A stretch of 64,000 bases of DNA. It comes from Georgenia sp. M64. GTDB taxonomy: Bacteria > Actinomycetota > Actinomycetes > Actinomycetales > Actinomycetaceae. The translations under genes and the position numbers were made by a program. Shown here in pieces: positions 16,179-24,900 of the stretch. Below the pieces are notes generated by a model. That model was given only the letters and a program-made list of their open reading frames with translations. It made no database searches and was not told the DNA's origin. Numbering within the stretch: position 1 is the first letter of the stretch; every line of letters begins with the position of its first letter. Where the stretch lies: assembly GCF_038049925.1 (NCBI RefSeq), contig NZ_CP145809.1:2576599-2640598 (forward strand), in the 5' to 3' direction.

Positions 16179-17152
16179 CGGGCGGCCGTCCGGGTCTGGT
16201 TGAGCTCGGCCACGGGGGTGCCGGCGAGGACGGCCTCGAGCTCGGCGGCGGTGGGCATCGCGGTGGAGCACTCCAGGCGGGAGGCGACGATCGCCCCGGC
16301 CGCGCTGGCGGCCTCGCTGGTGTGCCGCAGCGACCAGCCCGACAGGAGCCCGTGGACGAGGGAGCCGCCGAACGCGTCCCCCGCGCCGAGGCCGTTGAAG
16401 GTGGTCACGGGCGTGGGCGGCACCTCGACCCGCTCCTCGCTGGTCTTCGCGAGCGTCCCGGCCGGGCCCTGCTTGACGACGGCGAGCTCGACGCCGGCCT
16501 CGAGGAGGGCGTCCGCGGCACGCTCGGGGTCACGCTCGCCGACGGCGACCTCGCACTCCTCGCGGTTGCCGACGGCGACCGTCACGCCGGCGAGCGCGGC
16601 GCGCAGCTGCTCGCGGGCCTGGAGCGGGGACTCCCAGAACATCGGGCGGTAGTCCAGGTCGAGCACGGTGTGCCGGGCCCGGCCGCGGACGGCGAGGGCG
16701 GCGTGGTGCGCGGAGCGGCTCGGCTCCTCCGACAGCCCCGTGCCGGAGAGCCACAGGAGCCGGGCCTTGCGCACGACGTCGACGGGCACGTCCTCGGGGC
16801 GGATCTGCATGTCGGGGGCGGAGGGGCGGCGGTAGAAGTACAGGGGGAAGTCGTCCGGCGGGAAGATCTCGCAGAACGTCACCGGGGTGGCGTACTCCGT
16901 GGACGTCACCACGTGCGCGTCGTCGACGCCGAGCCGGCGCATCTCCCGGCGGACGTAGCGCCCGAACGGGTCGTCGCCCACGCCGGTGAGGATGGCGGCG
17001 CTGCTGCCGAGCCGGGCGGAGGCCACGGCCACGTTCATCGGGCTGCCGCCGAGGTACTTGCCGAAGCTGGTGACGTCCTCCAGCCCCACGCCGGTCTGCA
17101 GGGGGTAGATGTCGACACCGCTCCGGCCGACCGTCAGGACGTCGATCCCCAC
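16175..17152 (-). CDS. iolC: 5-Dehydro-2-deoxygluconokinase
   Basis: 325 residues from GTG 17152, chosen because GAGGAGG stands seven bases before it; in-frame codons upstream have no such site. PfkB sugar kinase: GKYLGGSPMNVAVASARLG near the N-terminus and the catalytic FNGLGAGDAFGGSLVHGLL motif near residue 265. Phosphorylates the IolB product. First gene of the coupled iolC/Cgl0159/iolB/iolD' set, facing the GntR gene. Confidence 0.87.
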   Translation of the reverse strand: MGIDVLTVGRSGVDIYPLQTGVGLEDVTSFGKYLGGSPMNVAVASARLGSSAAILTGVGDDPFGRYVRREMRRLGVDDAHVVTSTEYATPVTFCEIFPPDDFPLYFYRRPSAPDMQIRPEDVPVDVVRKARLLWLSGTGLSEEPSRSAHHAALAVRGRARHTVLDLDYRPMFWESPLQAREQLRAALAGVTVAVGNREECEVAVGERDPERAADALLEAGVELAVVKQGPAGTLAKTSEERVEVPPTPVTTFNGLGAGDAFGGSLVHGLLSGWSLRHTSEAASAAGAIVASRLECSTAMPTAAELEAVLAGTPVAELNQTRTAAR

Positions 17153-17238
17153 CGCGGCACCTCCTCGTCCTCGCGGTCCGTGCCGCATAGTCACATCGCC
17201 GCTGGGCCGGGCGGCTCCGACGGCGTCAGGGGAACTCT

Positions 17239-17402
17239 GCCCTGACAAGGGCACCGAAGTCAAACTTTGTCCTGACATGCCTGGAGCGCTGGTCCTGGCG
17301 TGAGATCGACAGTGCCGCGGCCGTCCCCCGTCCTCCGACGCCGGTCGCCACCACCTCACATGGTCCGCGCAGAACAGGTACGATCCTCCTAATGTCCGGA
17401 CA
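17239..17402. promoter_or_regulatory. Divergent iolC-gntR control region with repeated TGTC/GACA boxes
   Basis: Half-sites recur: TGACAA (17243-17248), TTGTCCTGACA (17267-17277) and the perfect palindrome TGTCCGGACA (17393-17402). The last overlaps the first possible ATG (17392) of the GntR frame, arguing that translation starts later. Together with 11808-11827 they define a plausible regulon box. Confidence 0.55.
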
Positions 17403-17442
17403 CAAAGCCGTGTCCGATCCGTCCGACGAAGAACCGGGGCCC

Positions 17443-18189
17443 ATGTCTGACAAGGGGACGCAGCTGCACATCGAGCTGGACCGCACGAGCCCGGTGCCGC
17501 TCTACCACCAGATGGCCAAGGCCATCGAGCGCAGCATCGAGTCCGGCCAGCTCGCGCCCGGCGAGCGGCTGGAGAACGAGATCGCGCTGGCGGACCGTCT
17601 GCGCGTCTCCCGGCCCACGGCCCGCCGGGCGCTGCAGGAGGTGGTCGACCTGGGGATGCTCGTGCGCCGGCGCGGCGTGGGGACTCAGGTGGCGCCCGTG
17701 CGGGTGCGCCGGAAGGTCGAGCTCACGAGCCTCTACGACGACCTCGCCAACGCGGGGCGTCACCCCAGCACCTCGGTGCTGGAGTACAGCGTGGGCGCGG
17801 CGGCGCCCGAGGTGGCGGCGGCCCTGGAGCTGCCCGCCGACGCCCAGGTCGTCACCGTGCGCCGGCTGCGCTTCGCCGACGGTGAGCCGCTGGCGCTCAT
17901 GACCAACCACCTCCCGCGCGAGATCGCGCCGACCTACGACGAGCTGGCGGACGTGGGGCTGTACGCCGCGCTGCGCTCCCAGGGCGTGGAGATTCACCTC
18001 GCCCGCCAGCAGATCGGGGCGCGCGCCGCGACGGCCGCAGAGTCGCGGGTCCTCGGGGAGAAGCCGCGCGCAGCGCTGCTCACCATGGAGCGCACCGCCT
18101 ACGACCCGGCCGGGCGTCCGATCGAGCACGGGGTGCACCTCTACCGCGCGTCCCGCTATAGCTTCGCGACGACCCTCTTCGCGCCGTAG
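17443..18189 (+). CDS. GntR-family regulator (HutC/UTRA type) of the inositol locus
   Basis: 248 residues from ATG 17443 (MSDKGTQLHIELDRTSPVPL); the ATG at 17392 is rejected because it lies in the operator. Winged helix at about residues 15-80 (PLYHQMAKAIERSIESGQL, LRVSRPTARRALQEVV), then a UTRA effector domain (about 95-235, ending FATTLF). It sits head to head with iolC and shares its box with iolG, so it most likely represses inositol catabolism until an inositol metabolite binds. Confidence 0.85.
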   Translation: MSDKGTQLHIELDRTSPVPLYHQMAKAIERSIESGQLAPGERLENEIALADRLRVSRPTARRALQEVVDLGMLVRRRGVGTQVAPVRVRRKVELTSLYDDLANAGRHPSTSVLEYSVGAAAPEVAAALELPADAQVVTVRRLRFADGEPLALMTNHLPREIAPTYDELADVGLYAALRSQGVEIHLARQQIGARAATAAESRVLGEKPRAALLTMERTAYDPAGRPIEHGVHLYRASRYSFATTLFAP

Positions 18190-18203
18190 GGACGCGACGT
18201 CAG

Positions 18204-19241
18204 CTACGACCGGTCGCCGGAGGGGCCGGCGGCCCCTTCGCGTCGCGTCGTTCCGCCGTCGTCGCCAGCCTGCCGCGTCGCACCGCCGTCGGCCCCGTCG
18301 CGTCGCGTCGTTCCGCCGCCGTCGTCAGCCTGCCGCGTCGCCCTGCCGTCGTCCTCGCCCCGCCGCGTCGCCCGGGCGCCGTCCCGGCCGATGCCCGCGA
18401 GCGCCGCGGTGAAGCTGGGCGAGGACTCCAGCACCCGGATGTCCGCGGGCATGGAGATGTCGGCGTCGCTCAGCGCCCGGATGACGGCGGCGATCACCTG
18501 ATCCTGCGCCTCGAGCGTCTCGAGCTGACGGGCGCCCGACCAGAACCGCAGCTCGATGTTGATCGTCGAGGCACCGAGCTCGGTGATGAGCGCCTGGGGC
18601 GGCGGGTCGTCGGCCACCGTGCTCAGGCCGTCGATCGCCGCGAGCGCGAGGGCCCGCGCCCGCTCCAGGTCGGCGTCGTAGGCCACCCCGACGACCACCG
18701 ACGTGCGCACCTTCTCGTAACCCGTCTGGACGGTGAGGACGCCGCTGCTCATCGTGGCGTTGGGGATGAGGACGCGCCGGCCGTCGAAGGTGCGCACGAC
18801 CGTCTCGCGGAGGTTGATCTCGACGACGGTCCCGCGCACGTCACCGATGGCGATCTGGTCGCCGGCCCGGAACGGTTCACGGCTGATGAGCAGGACCCCG
18901 GCGAAGAGGTTGCCGAGCACCTCCTGGAACGCGATGCCGGCCGCGATCGAGATGACGCCGAGCCCACCGAGGATGTTGATCGGCTGCACGCTGGGGAACG
19001 CGATCGTCAGGCCCGCACCGATCGCGAGGCCGAGCAGCAGCCAGCCGGCCATGGCCGAGAAGACGGCGGTGAAGCTCGGGCTGCGGCCACGCCAGCGCCA
19101 GTACCGCTGGAGGCCCGCACGCAGGAGCCGGGAGAGCAGGTACCCGGCAAGCACCGTCAGCGCGCCGACGCCGAGCTGCCCGGGCTCGATGTCGGGCAGG
19201 TTCCAGCCGGCGGCGGTCTGGGCTCTCACCTGCCCCATCAT
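18204..19241 (-). CDS. MscS-family small-conductance mechanosensitive channel
   Basis: 345 residues from ATG 19241 (the next codon is also ATG). One long N-terminal membrane helix region, then TM segments and the pore-lining TM3 (NILGGLGVISIAAGIAFQEV, NLFAGVLLI) followed by the MscS beta domain (FRAGDQIAIGDVRGTVVEIN; VLIPNATM). Opens under membrane tension to release solutes in hypo-osmotic shock. The last about 60 residues are a hydrophilic, repetitive, probably disordered tail encoded by the 60-bp repeat. Confidence 0.85.
   Translation of the reverse strand: MMGQVRAQTAAGWNLPDIEPGQLGVGALTVLAGYLLSRLLRAGLQRYWRWRGRSPSFTAVFSAMAGWLLLGLAIGAGLTIAFPSVQPINILGGLGVISIAAGIAFQEVLGNLFAGVLLISREPFRAGDQIAIGDVRGTVVEINLRETVVRTFDGRRVLIPNATMSSGVLTVQTGYEKVRTSVVVGVAYDADLERARALALAAIDGLSTVADDPPPQALITELGASTINIELRFWSGARQLETLEAQDQVIAAVIRALSDADISMPADIRVLESSPSFTAALAGIGRDGARATRRGEDDGRATRQADDGGGTTRRDGADGGATRQAGDDGGTTRREGAAGPSGDRS
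18241..18360. repeat. Two 60-bp tandem repeats in the mscS 3' end
   Basis: 18241-18300 and 18301-18360 are near-identical copies (both begin CGTCGCGTCGTTCCGCC), encoding a 20-residue acidic/arginine unit of DDGGTTRR type; partial copies flank them. The period is a multiple of three, so copy changes keep the frame. Confidence 0.75.
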
Positions 19242-19362
19242 GCAGGGCCCCGGAGCCGGTCGCCCCTGGGGGCGGCAGGCCGCAAGTCGACCGCAAGTGC
19301 CGCGCAAGCGCTGCTCGCGATGGTGGTGACGTCAACCGGACACCACCGACGAAGGAACCACC

Positions 19363-20763
19363 GTGACCATCGACCTGCTCTCCCCCACCACCCTGCGCAC
19401 CGCCGGCACCGGCGCCCTGCACCTGCCCGGCGACCCCGGGTACGACGCGGCCCGGCTCGCGTGGAGCTGCGGCGTGGACCAGCGCCCGGCAGCCGTCGCC
19501 TCCCCCACCAGCGCCGCCGAGGTCGCCGCCGTCGTGCGGGCGGCCCGCGCCGCCGGACTGCGGGTCGCCCCGCAGAGCACCGGCCACAACCCGGGCCCGC
19601 TCGCCGCCCAGGGCCTCGACGACGTCGTCCTGGTCCGCACCGGCGCGATGAACGACGTGCGGGTCGACCCCGACCGGCTCACCGCCCGCGTGGGCGGCGG
19701 CACCGTGTGGCTGCCCGCCGTCGAGGCCGCGGCCGCCCACGGCCTGGCCACGCTGCACGGCTCCTCCCCCGACGTCGGGATCGCCGGGTACTCCCTCGGC
19801 GGCGGCCTCGGCTGGTACGCCCGCAAGCTCGGGCTCGCCGCGAACAGCCTCACCGCGGTCGAGCTCGTCACGGCCGACGGGGAGATCGTGCGCACCGACG
19901 CCCAGCACGACCCCGACCTGTTCTGGGCGCTGCGCGGGGGCGGCGGCGGGTTCGGCGTCGTCACCGCTCTCGAGTTCGGGCTGTACCCGATCGCGACGGC
20001 GTACGCGGGGTTCCTGCTGTGGGACGCCGCCGACGCCGAGCAGGTCCTGCGTACCTGGTCCGCCTGGGCGCCGGGAGCCCCGGACGAGGTCACCACGTCC
20101 TTCCGGATGATGAAGCTCCCGCCGCTGCCGGAGCTGCCGGACTTCCTGCGCGGCCGGCACATCGCCATCATCGACGGCGCCGTGCTCGGCACCGACGAAC
20201 GGGCCCGCGAGATCCTCGGCGAGCTGCGGGCGCTGCACCCGGAGGTCGACACCTTCGCCCGGGTGCCGGCGGCCTCGCTCGCCCGGCTGCACATGGACCC
20301 GGAGGAGCCCATGCCGCTCGTCTCCGGCACCGCGATGCTCGGCTCCTTCCCCGACACCGCGGTGGACGCCTTCCTCGCCGAGGTCGGTCCGGGCTCCACC
20401 TCGAGCCTCCTGATGGCCGAGCTGCGCCAGCTCGGCGGGGCCGTCGGCCGCCGGCACGAGGGCGGTGGCGCGCTCGACCGGTTCGTCGGCGACTTCCTCG
20501 CCTTCGGCGGCGGGCTCGCCGCGACCCCGGAGATGGCCGCCGCGGGGCAGGCCGACGCGGACGCGCTGATGTCGGCGCTGGCCGGCTGGGCCAACGGGCG
20601 CACCTACCTCAACTTCGCCGAGGACGCCGTCGACCCGCGGACCGGGTACGACGTCGAGGCGTGGCAGCGCCTCACCGCGATCCGCTCCGTGGTGGACCCG
20701 GACGGGCTGTTCGTGCCCAACCACCCGATCGGCCGCGCCGTGGAGGACGACGTCCTGGTGTGA
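19363..20763 (+). CDS. FAD-binding oxidoreductase (berberine-bridge/BBE type)
   Basis: 466 residues. FAD_binding_4 domain with VAPQSTGHNPGPLAA (His candidate for covalent FAD) at about residue 70 and IAGYSLGGGLGWYARKLGL at about residue 145; C-terminal BBE motif RTYLNFAED near residue 415. The Cys that makes a second covalent bond in bicovalent members is absent (SSPDVG). Oxidises a sugar, alcohol or secondary metabolite using oxygen; substrate not predictable. Diverges from the MscS gene. Confidence 0.82.
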   Translation: MTIDLLSPTTLRTAGTGALHLPGDPGYDAARLAWSCGVDQRPAAVASPTSAAEVAAVVRAARAAGLRVAPQSTGHNPGPLAAQGLDDVVLVRTGAMNDVRVDPDRLTARVGGGTVWLPAVEAAAAHGLATLHGSSPDVGIAGYSLGGGLGWYARKLGLAANSLTAVELVTADGEIVRTDAQHDPDLFWALRGGGGGFGVVTALEFGLYPIATAYAGFLLWDAADAEQVLRTWSAWAPGAPDEVTTSFRMMKLPPLPELPDFLRGRHIAIIDGAVLGTDERAREILGELRALHPEVDTFARVPAASLARLHMDPEEPMPLVSGTAMLGSFPDTAVDAFLAEVGPGSTSSLLMAELRQLGGAVGRRHEGGGALDRFVGDFLAFGGGLAATPEMAAAGQADADALMSALAGWANGRTYLNFAEDAVDPRTGYDVEAWQRLTAIRSVVDPDGLFVPNHPIGRAVEDDVLV

Positions 20764-20780
20764 GGCGAACTCAACCACCC

Positions 20781-20829
20781 GAGCACCGAGCACCGAGCAC
20801 CGAGCACCGAGCACCGAGCACCGAGCACC
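20781..20829. repeat. Seven perfect 7-bp repeats
   Basis: GAGCACC is repeated seven times without change, starting 18 bases after the oxidoreductase stop. Confidence 0.9.
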
Positions 20830-20833
20830 GACC

Positions 20834-20870
20834 AGAAGACTCCGTCAGCCATCGCCTGACGGAGTCTTCT
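20834..20870. terminator. Strong bidirectional terminator-type hairpin
   Basis: AGAAGACTCCGTCAG (20834-20848) pairs perfectly over 15 bases with 20856-20870 around a 7-base loop. It directly follows the 7-bp repeats and precedes the GT-rich tract; a terminator of the oxidoreductase gene is the simplest role. Confidence 0.7.
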
Positions 20871-21003
20871 GCGTGTGGGCGTGGGTGGGCGTGGGTGGGC
20901 GTGGGCGTGTGGGCGTGGGTGGGCGTGTGGGCGTGGGTGGGCGTGGGCGTGTGGGCGTGGGCGTGTGGGCGTGGGTGGGCGTGGGCGTGTGGGCGCGGGC
21001 CGT
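20871..21003. repeat. G/T-rich minisatellite of GGGCGT units
   Basis: About 130 bases consist almost only of GGGCGT, GGGT and GT units on the top strand, with many G-triplets and no A. It could form G-quadruplex or slipped structures. No promoter or gene is seen; the next gene starts at 21104. Together with 20764-20870 this explains the 340-base gap. Confidence 0.85.
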
Positions 21004-21103
21004 GAGGCGGGTGTGGCCCGCACGCTGCTGACCAGGACCTTCGGGCCTGTCCAGGGGCGGGGGCCGGCGGCAGAGTGGACCGGACGACGACGGACGGACG
21101 ACG

Positions 21104-21679
21104 ATGAGCGCCGCGAGCACGGCCCCGACCGAGGTGCCGGTGGGCTACCGCCTGCACAGCACGCTCGACCTCAAGGAGGACCCCCGCGCGGCGGTGACGA
21201 TCCAGGTCGGCTTCGCGGCCGCCGTCGCCGGGCTCGTCGCGGCCGCCCTCCTGCTGGACCTGCCGCTCGACGGCTCCTGGCACCCGGCCGTCGTCGCGGC
21301 GGTCACCGTGGCGGCCTGCGTCGTCTACATGGTGGTGCACGAGGCCACGCACGGCGCGGTGCTCTGGTGGCTGACGAAGGTCCGCCCGACGTTCGCCGTC
21401 CGCCTGCCGTACCTCGTCACGGGGAGCCCGGCGCTGATCTCGCGGCGCCAGGCCGTCGTCGTCGCGCTGACCCCGGTGGTGCTGTGGGGCCTGGTGCTGC
21501 TCGACCTGCTGCGCGACCTGCCGGCGGAGCTGTTCCTCACCGTGTACGTGGTGCTCGTCCTCAACGTGGCCGGCTCGGCCGGCGACGCGCTGCAGGCCCA
21601 TGCGTTCGCGCGCCTGCCCGCCGGCGCGCTCGTCCGCGACGACGGCCGGGTGACCGCTGTCTTCCTGCCGGACCGCTGA
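21104..21679 (+). CDS. DUF3267-type membrane zincin-like protein
   Basis: 191 residues with four to five hydrophobic segments. The second to third segment carries HEATHG (about residue 83), the HExxH zinc-protease signature typical of DUF3267, and a later LVTGSPALISRRQAVVVALT loop. By family analogy it is a putative intramembrane or membrane-bound metalloprotease; no substrate is known. Isolated gene, between the repeat region and the giant RHS gene. Confidence 0.7.
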   Translation: MSAASTAPTEVPVGYRLHSTLDLKEDPRAAVTIQVGFAAAVAGLVAAALLLDLPLDGSWHPAVVAAVTVAACVVYMVVHEATHGAVLWWLTKVRPTFAVRLPYLVTGSPALISRRQAVVVALTPVVLWGLVLLDLLRDLPAELFLTVYVVLVLNVAGSAGDALQAHAFARLPAGALVRDDGRVTAVFLPDR

Positions 21680-21698
21680 CCTGCGCCGGGACGAAACC

Positions 21699-21972
21699 TT
21701 TACGCCTCGCACGGGGTGCCGCTAGTGTCCGTTTCGTAGGACGGTGGCTCAGCCGGCCGGCGGTCGGCGAATCCACCCGCAGCCTTTTTCCGTCGCCTCC
21801 GGAGAACGCACCGGTCGTGGCGGGACGTCTTCGTCGTGCGCACCGGGGGGGAGCCACGCCGAGCACCCCGACGTGCCGGTCCGGACCCCTTGGAAGCGCC
21901 AGCCTCTGCGCGCCCGGCAACGGCACTCGGTGACCGCCGTACCGCACCACCGGTCCCGCCAGGAGTCCCCCC
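21699..21972 (+). promoter_or_regulatory. Promoter and about 240-base leader of the giant SpvB/RHS gene
   Basis: TTTACG (21699-21704) and TAGTGT (21723-21728) with an 18-base spacer make a credible promoter. The untranslated leader of about 240 bases contains a run of seven G (from 21848) and several GC-rich stems, but I recognise no known riboswitch. AGGAG (21961-21965) precedes the GTG start. Confidence 0.4.
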
Positions 21973-24900
21973 GTGCCGAGCCCCCGCACGACCCGCCGCG
22001 CCCGTTCCCCCCGCCTCAGCCGTTCCCCCCGCCGTCCCCTCTCGCTGCTCGGACTGAGCACCCTGCTGGTGCTGTCCCTGGTGGCGACCGCCCCACCGGC
22101 CACGTCGGAGGTGCTCTCCGGGGCGGAGCCCGCCACGCTCGGCCAGGAGCCGCAGATCACCCCGGCCGAGCTGGGCGAGGACACCCTCGAGGGCCTGCAG
22201 CTGGCGGACCCGACCGAGAACCTCGACCTGGTGGCGCCGCCGGAGGCGGACAACCAGGGCGGCGCGGCGCTCAGCCACCCGTTGGGCGTCCCGGCCGGCC
22301 GGGCCGGCGTCGAGCCCACGCTCGAGCTGGCGTACGACTCCGGTGGCGGCAACGGCTGGCTCGGCACCGGCTGGGACCTCGGTCTCGGCGCCGTCGAGGT
22401 CGACACCCGCTGGGGCACTCCGCTGTTCTGCCCGGCCGCCGGTGCCATGTGCGGGCCGGAGGGCGAGCGCGACGTCGAGAGCGAGACCTACCTCCTCGAC
22501 GGCGACCAGCTCAGCCCCACGGCCGTGCGGTTCCCCTTCGTCGACCGTGAGGGCGACAAGGCCGACTGGACCCGCCGCGTCGAGACCGAGTGGGAGCGCA
22601 TCGTCCGTCACGGGGACAGCCCCAGCACCTACTGGTGGGAGGTCACCGACAAGACCGGGACGACCCGGTACTACGGCGGCACGCCGGAGGGCACGCGCGA
22701 CCCGCAGGCGATCCTCACCGACGACGCCGGCAACGCCGTGCGGTGGGGCCTGTCCGGGGTCCGCGACATCTCCAGCAACATCATGCGGATCACCTACGAC
22801 AAGCCCGCCGGCACCGGCGTCGGCGCCGAGGACGCCACCCTCGGCACCGGCTTCTACCCCCGCTCGATCCGGTACACCGGCTCCCTCGCCGCGGGCGTCC
22901 CGGACGACCCCGCCTACGAGATCGTCTTCCTCCGCGACGGCGACCTCGGCGTGACCGAGCGCCGGCCGGACGTCGTCGTCGACGCCTCCACCGGTGCGCT
23001 CGAGGTGACCTCCGACCTGCTCCGCCGGGTGGAGGTCCGCCACGGCACGCCCGCGGCCGACGGCACCGCCCGGACCACCTACGGGACGCTGGTCAAGGCC
23101 TGGAACCTCACGTACACCGAGGAGGCGTTCGGCAAGTCGCTCCTGCGCACCGTCGAGCAGGTCGGCTCCGACGACGCCGTCGCCGGGTCCCACACCTTCA
23201 CCTACTACGACGAGGTCGGGTACGACACCGGCACCTACGACGGCTTCGCCGGCGATGCCACCTGGACCACCGGTGCCGGCGGCGGCGCGAACGACCTCAA
23301 CCAGACCCTCCTCGGCGGTGTCGAGCTCTCCGCCCTCGGCGCCTCGGAGACCAACAGCGGCGACGGACACGCCTACATCGGCTTCAACGCGACGGCTCCG
23401 TCGAAGACCGGCTCCTTCGGCGGGTCGATCTCCGTCAGCGGCGGCGGCACCGGCGGCCTGGTCGAGATGATGGACCTCAACGGCGACCTCCTGCCCGACA
23501 AGGTCTTCCGCAGCAACATCACCGGCGCCGGCGTGCAGTACCGCCTCAACACCTCCGGTCCCGGGGGCACCACGACCTTCGGCCCCGCGAAGCCCGTCGT
23601 CGGCATCGGCACCCTCTCCACCGAGGCGTCCGTCGGCATCTCCGGCGGCCCGGAGGCCTACTTCGGCGTCTCCGTGCAGTTCAACATCGCCGCCGACGTC
23701 TCCATCGGCGAGCAGTACTTCACCGACGTCAACAACGACGGCCGGCCCGACTACGTCAGCGCCGGCAAGGTCTGGTTCAACACCCCCGACGGCAGCGGCG
23801 GGGTGGAGTTCCGCGACGACAGCTCCGGCACCGCCGTCCCCATCGACCCCGGCACCGCCAGCCTCGCGGGCATCGAGGCGCTGCAGGAGTTCGAGGACTT
23901 CCAGCGCGCGAGCTCCCCGCTCCAGGACGTCGTCCACCGCTGGGTGGCCCCGTTCACCGGCACCGTCCAGATCACCGGCGACGCCACCCTCGACCCGCCC
24001 TCGGGGACGGACTACGCCGGCGACGGCGTCCGCGCCGCCGTGCAGTACCGCGGCACCGAGCTGTGGGCCGCGAACCTGGCCACCCCCGGCGCGACCGCCA
24101 CGCCCACGGGCGTGGACACGGTCGCCGTCGAGCGTGGCCGAGCCCTGTACTTCAGGGTCGGCTCGGTCGACGACGGCGCCGAGGACCTCCTGCGCTGGAG
24201 CCCCGTGGTCACCTACACCTCGCTCGGCACCCCGGGCGGCGACGCGAACGGGCTGAGCCAGACCGAGTACGCCGCCGCCGACGACTTCACCCTGGCCGGG
24301 CGCCCCGACACCCCGGTGCTCATGCCGCTGGCCGGCACCGTCCGCGTCGAGGGCACCCTCACCAAGTCCGCCGCCACCAGCGACGACCTCACCGTGCTCG
24401 TCATCCACAACGGCACCGTCGTCCACTCCGTGCCGGTCGCGGCCGCCGCCACCGGCGACGTCGCAGTCTCGACCGAGATCGACGTCGCCGCCCCGGTCCC
24501 CGCGGGTGACGGGACGCCCGGCAGCGCCGACTCGGTCGTCGTGCGGATCGCCGCGGACTCCCCGGTCGACCCCACCGTCCTGTCGTTCGCGCCTCGCCTG
24601 TACTACACCCAGGCCTTCGACGGCGCGACGGAGATCCCGGTCCTCGCCGACCTCGACGGCGACCTCGTCGCCGACGAGCCGGCGCTGGAGCTCGAGGTGC
24701 CCTACGACATCGACATCTACCCCCGCAACGACCTCACCGCCCCGGCCGAGCCCTGGGCCTCCGACCTGGACGTGGCCCGCACGGTGACCGTCTCGGGCCA
24801 GGTCGGCGCCGTCGCGTCGACCGAGCCCGGCACGGTCGTGCTCACGGTCAAGCAGCGCACCGCCGACGGCGACCCCGGCGAGCTCGTGGCCAAGGGCACC

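Noticed and set aside
17392-17394. ATG as the GntR start
   Set aside because: It lies in the TGTCCGGACA palindrome and adds 17 residues not seen in the family.
20871-21003. CRISPR-like array in the GT-rich tract
   Set aside because: Units are 4-8 bases with no unique spacers and no cas genes nearby.
21735-21900. tRNA-like or c-di-AMP riboswitch-like pieces (GGCTCAGCCGG, GGCGAATCC, GGGGGGGAGCCAC)
   Set aside because: Fragments are not in an order or spacing that folds into a tRNA, and the GACAGC/GGGTGAAT parts of the riboswitch are lacking.
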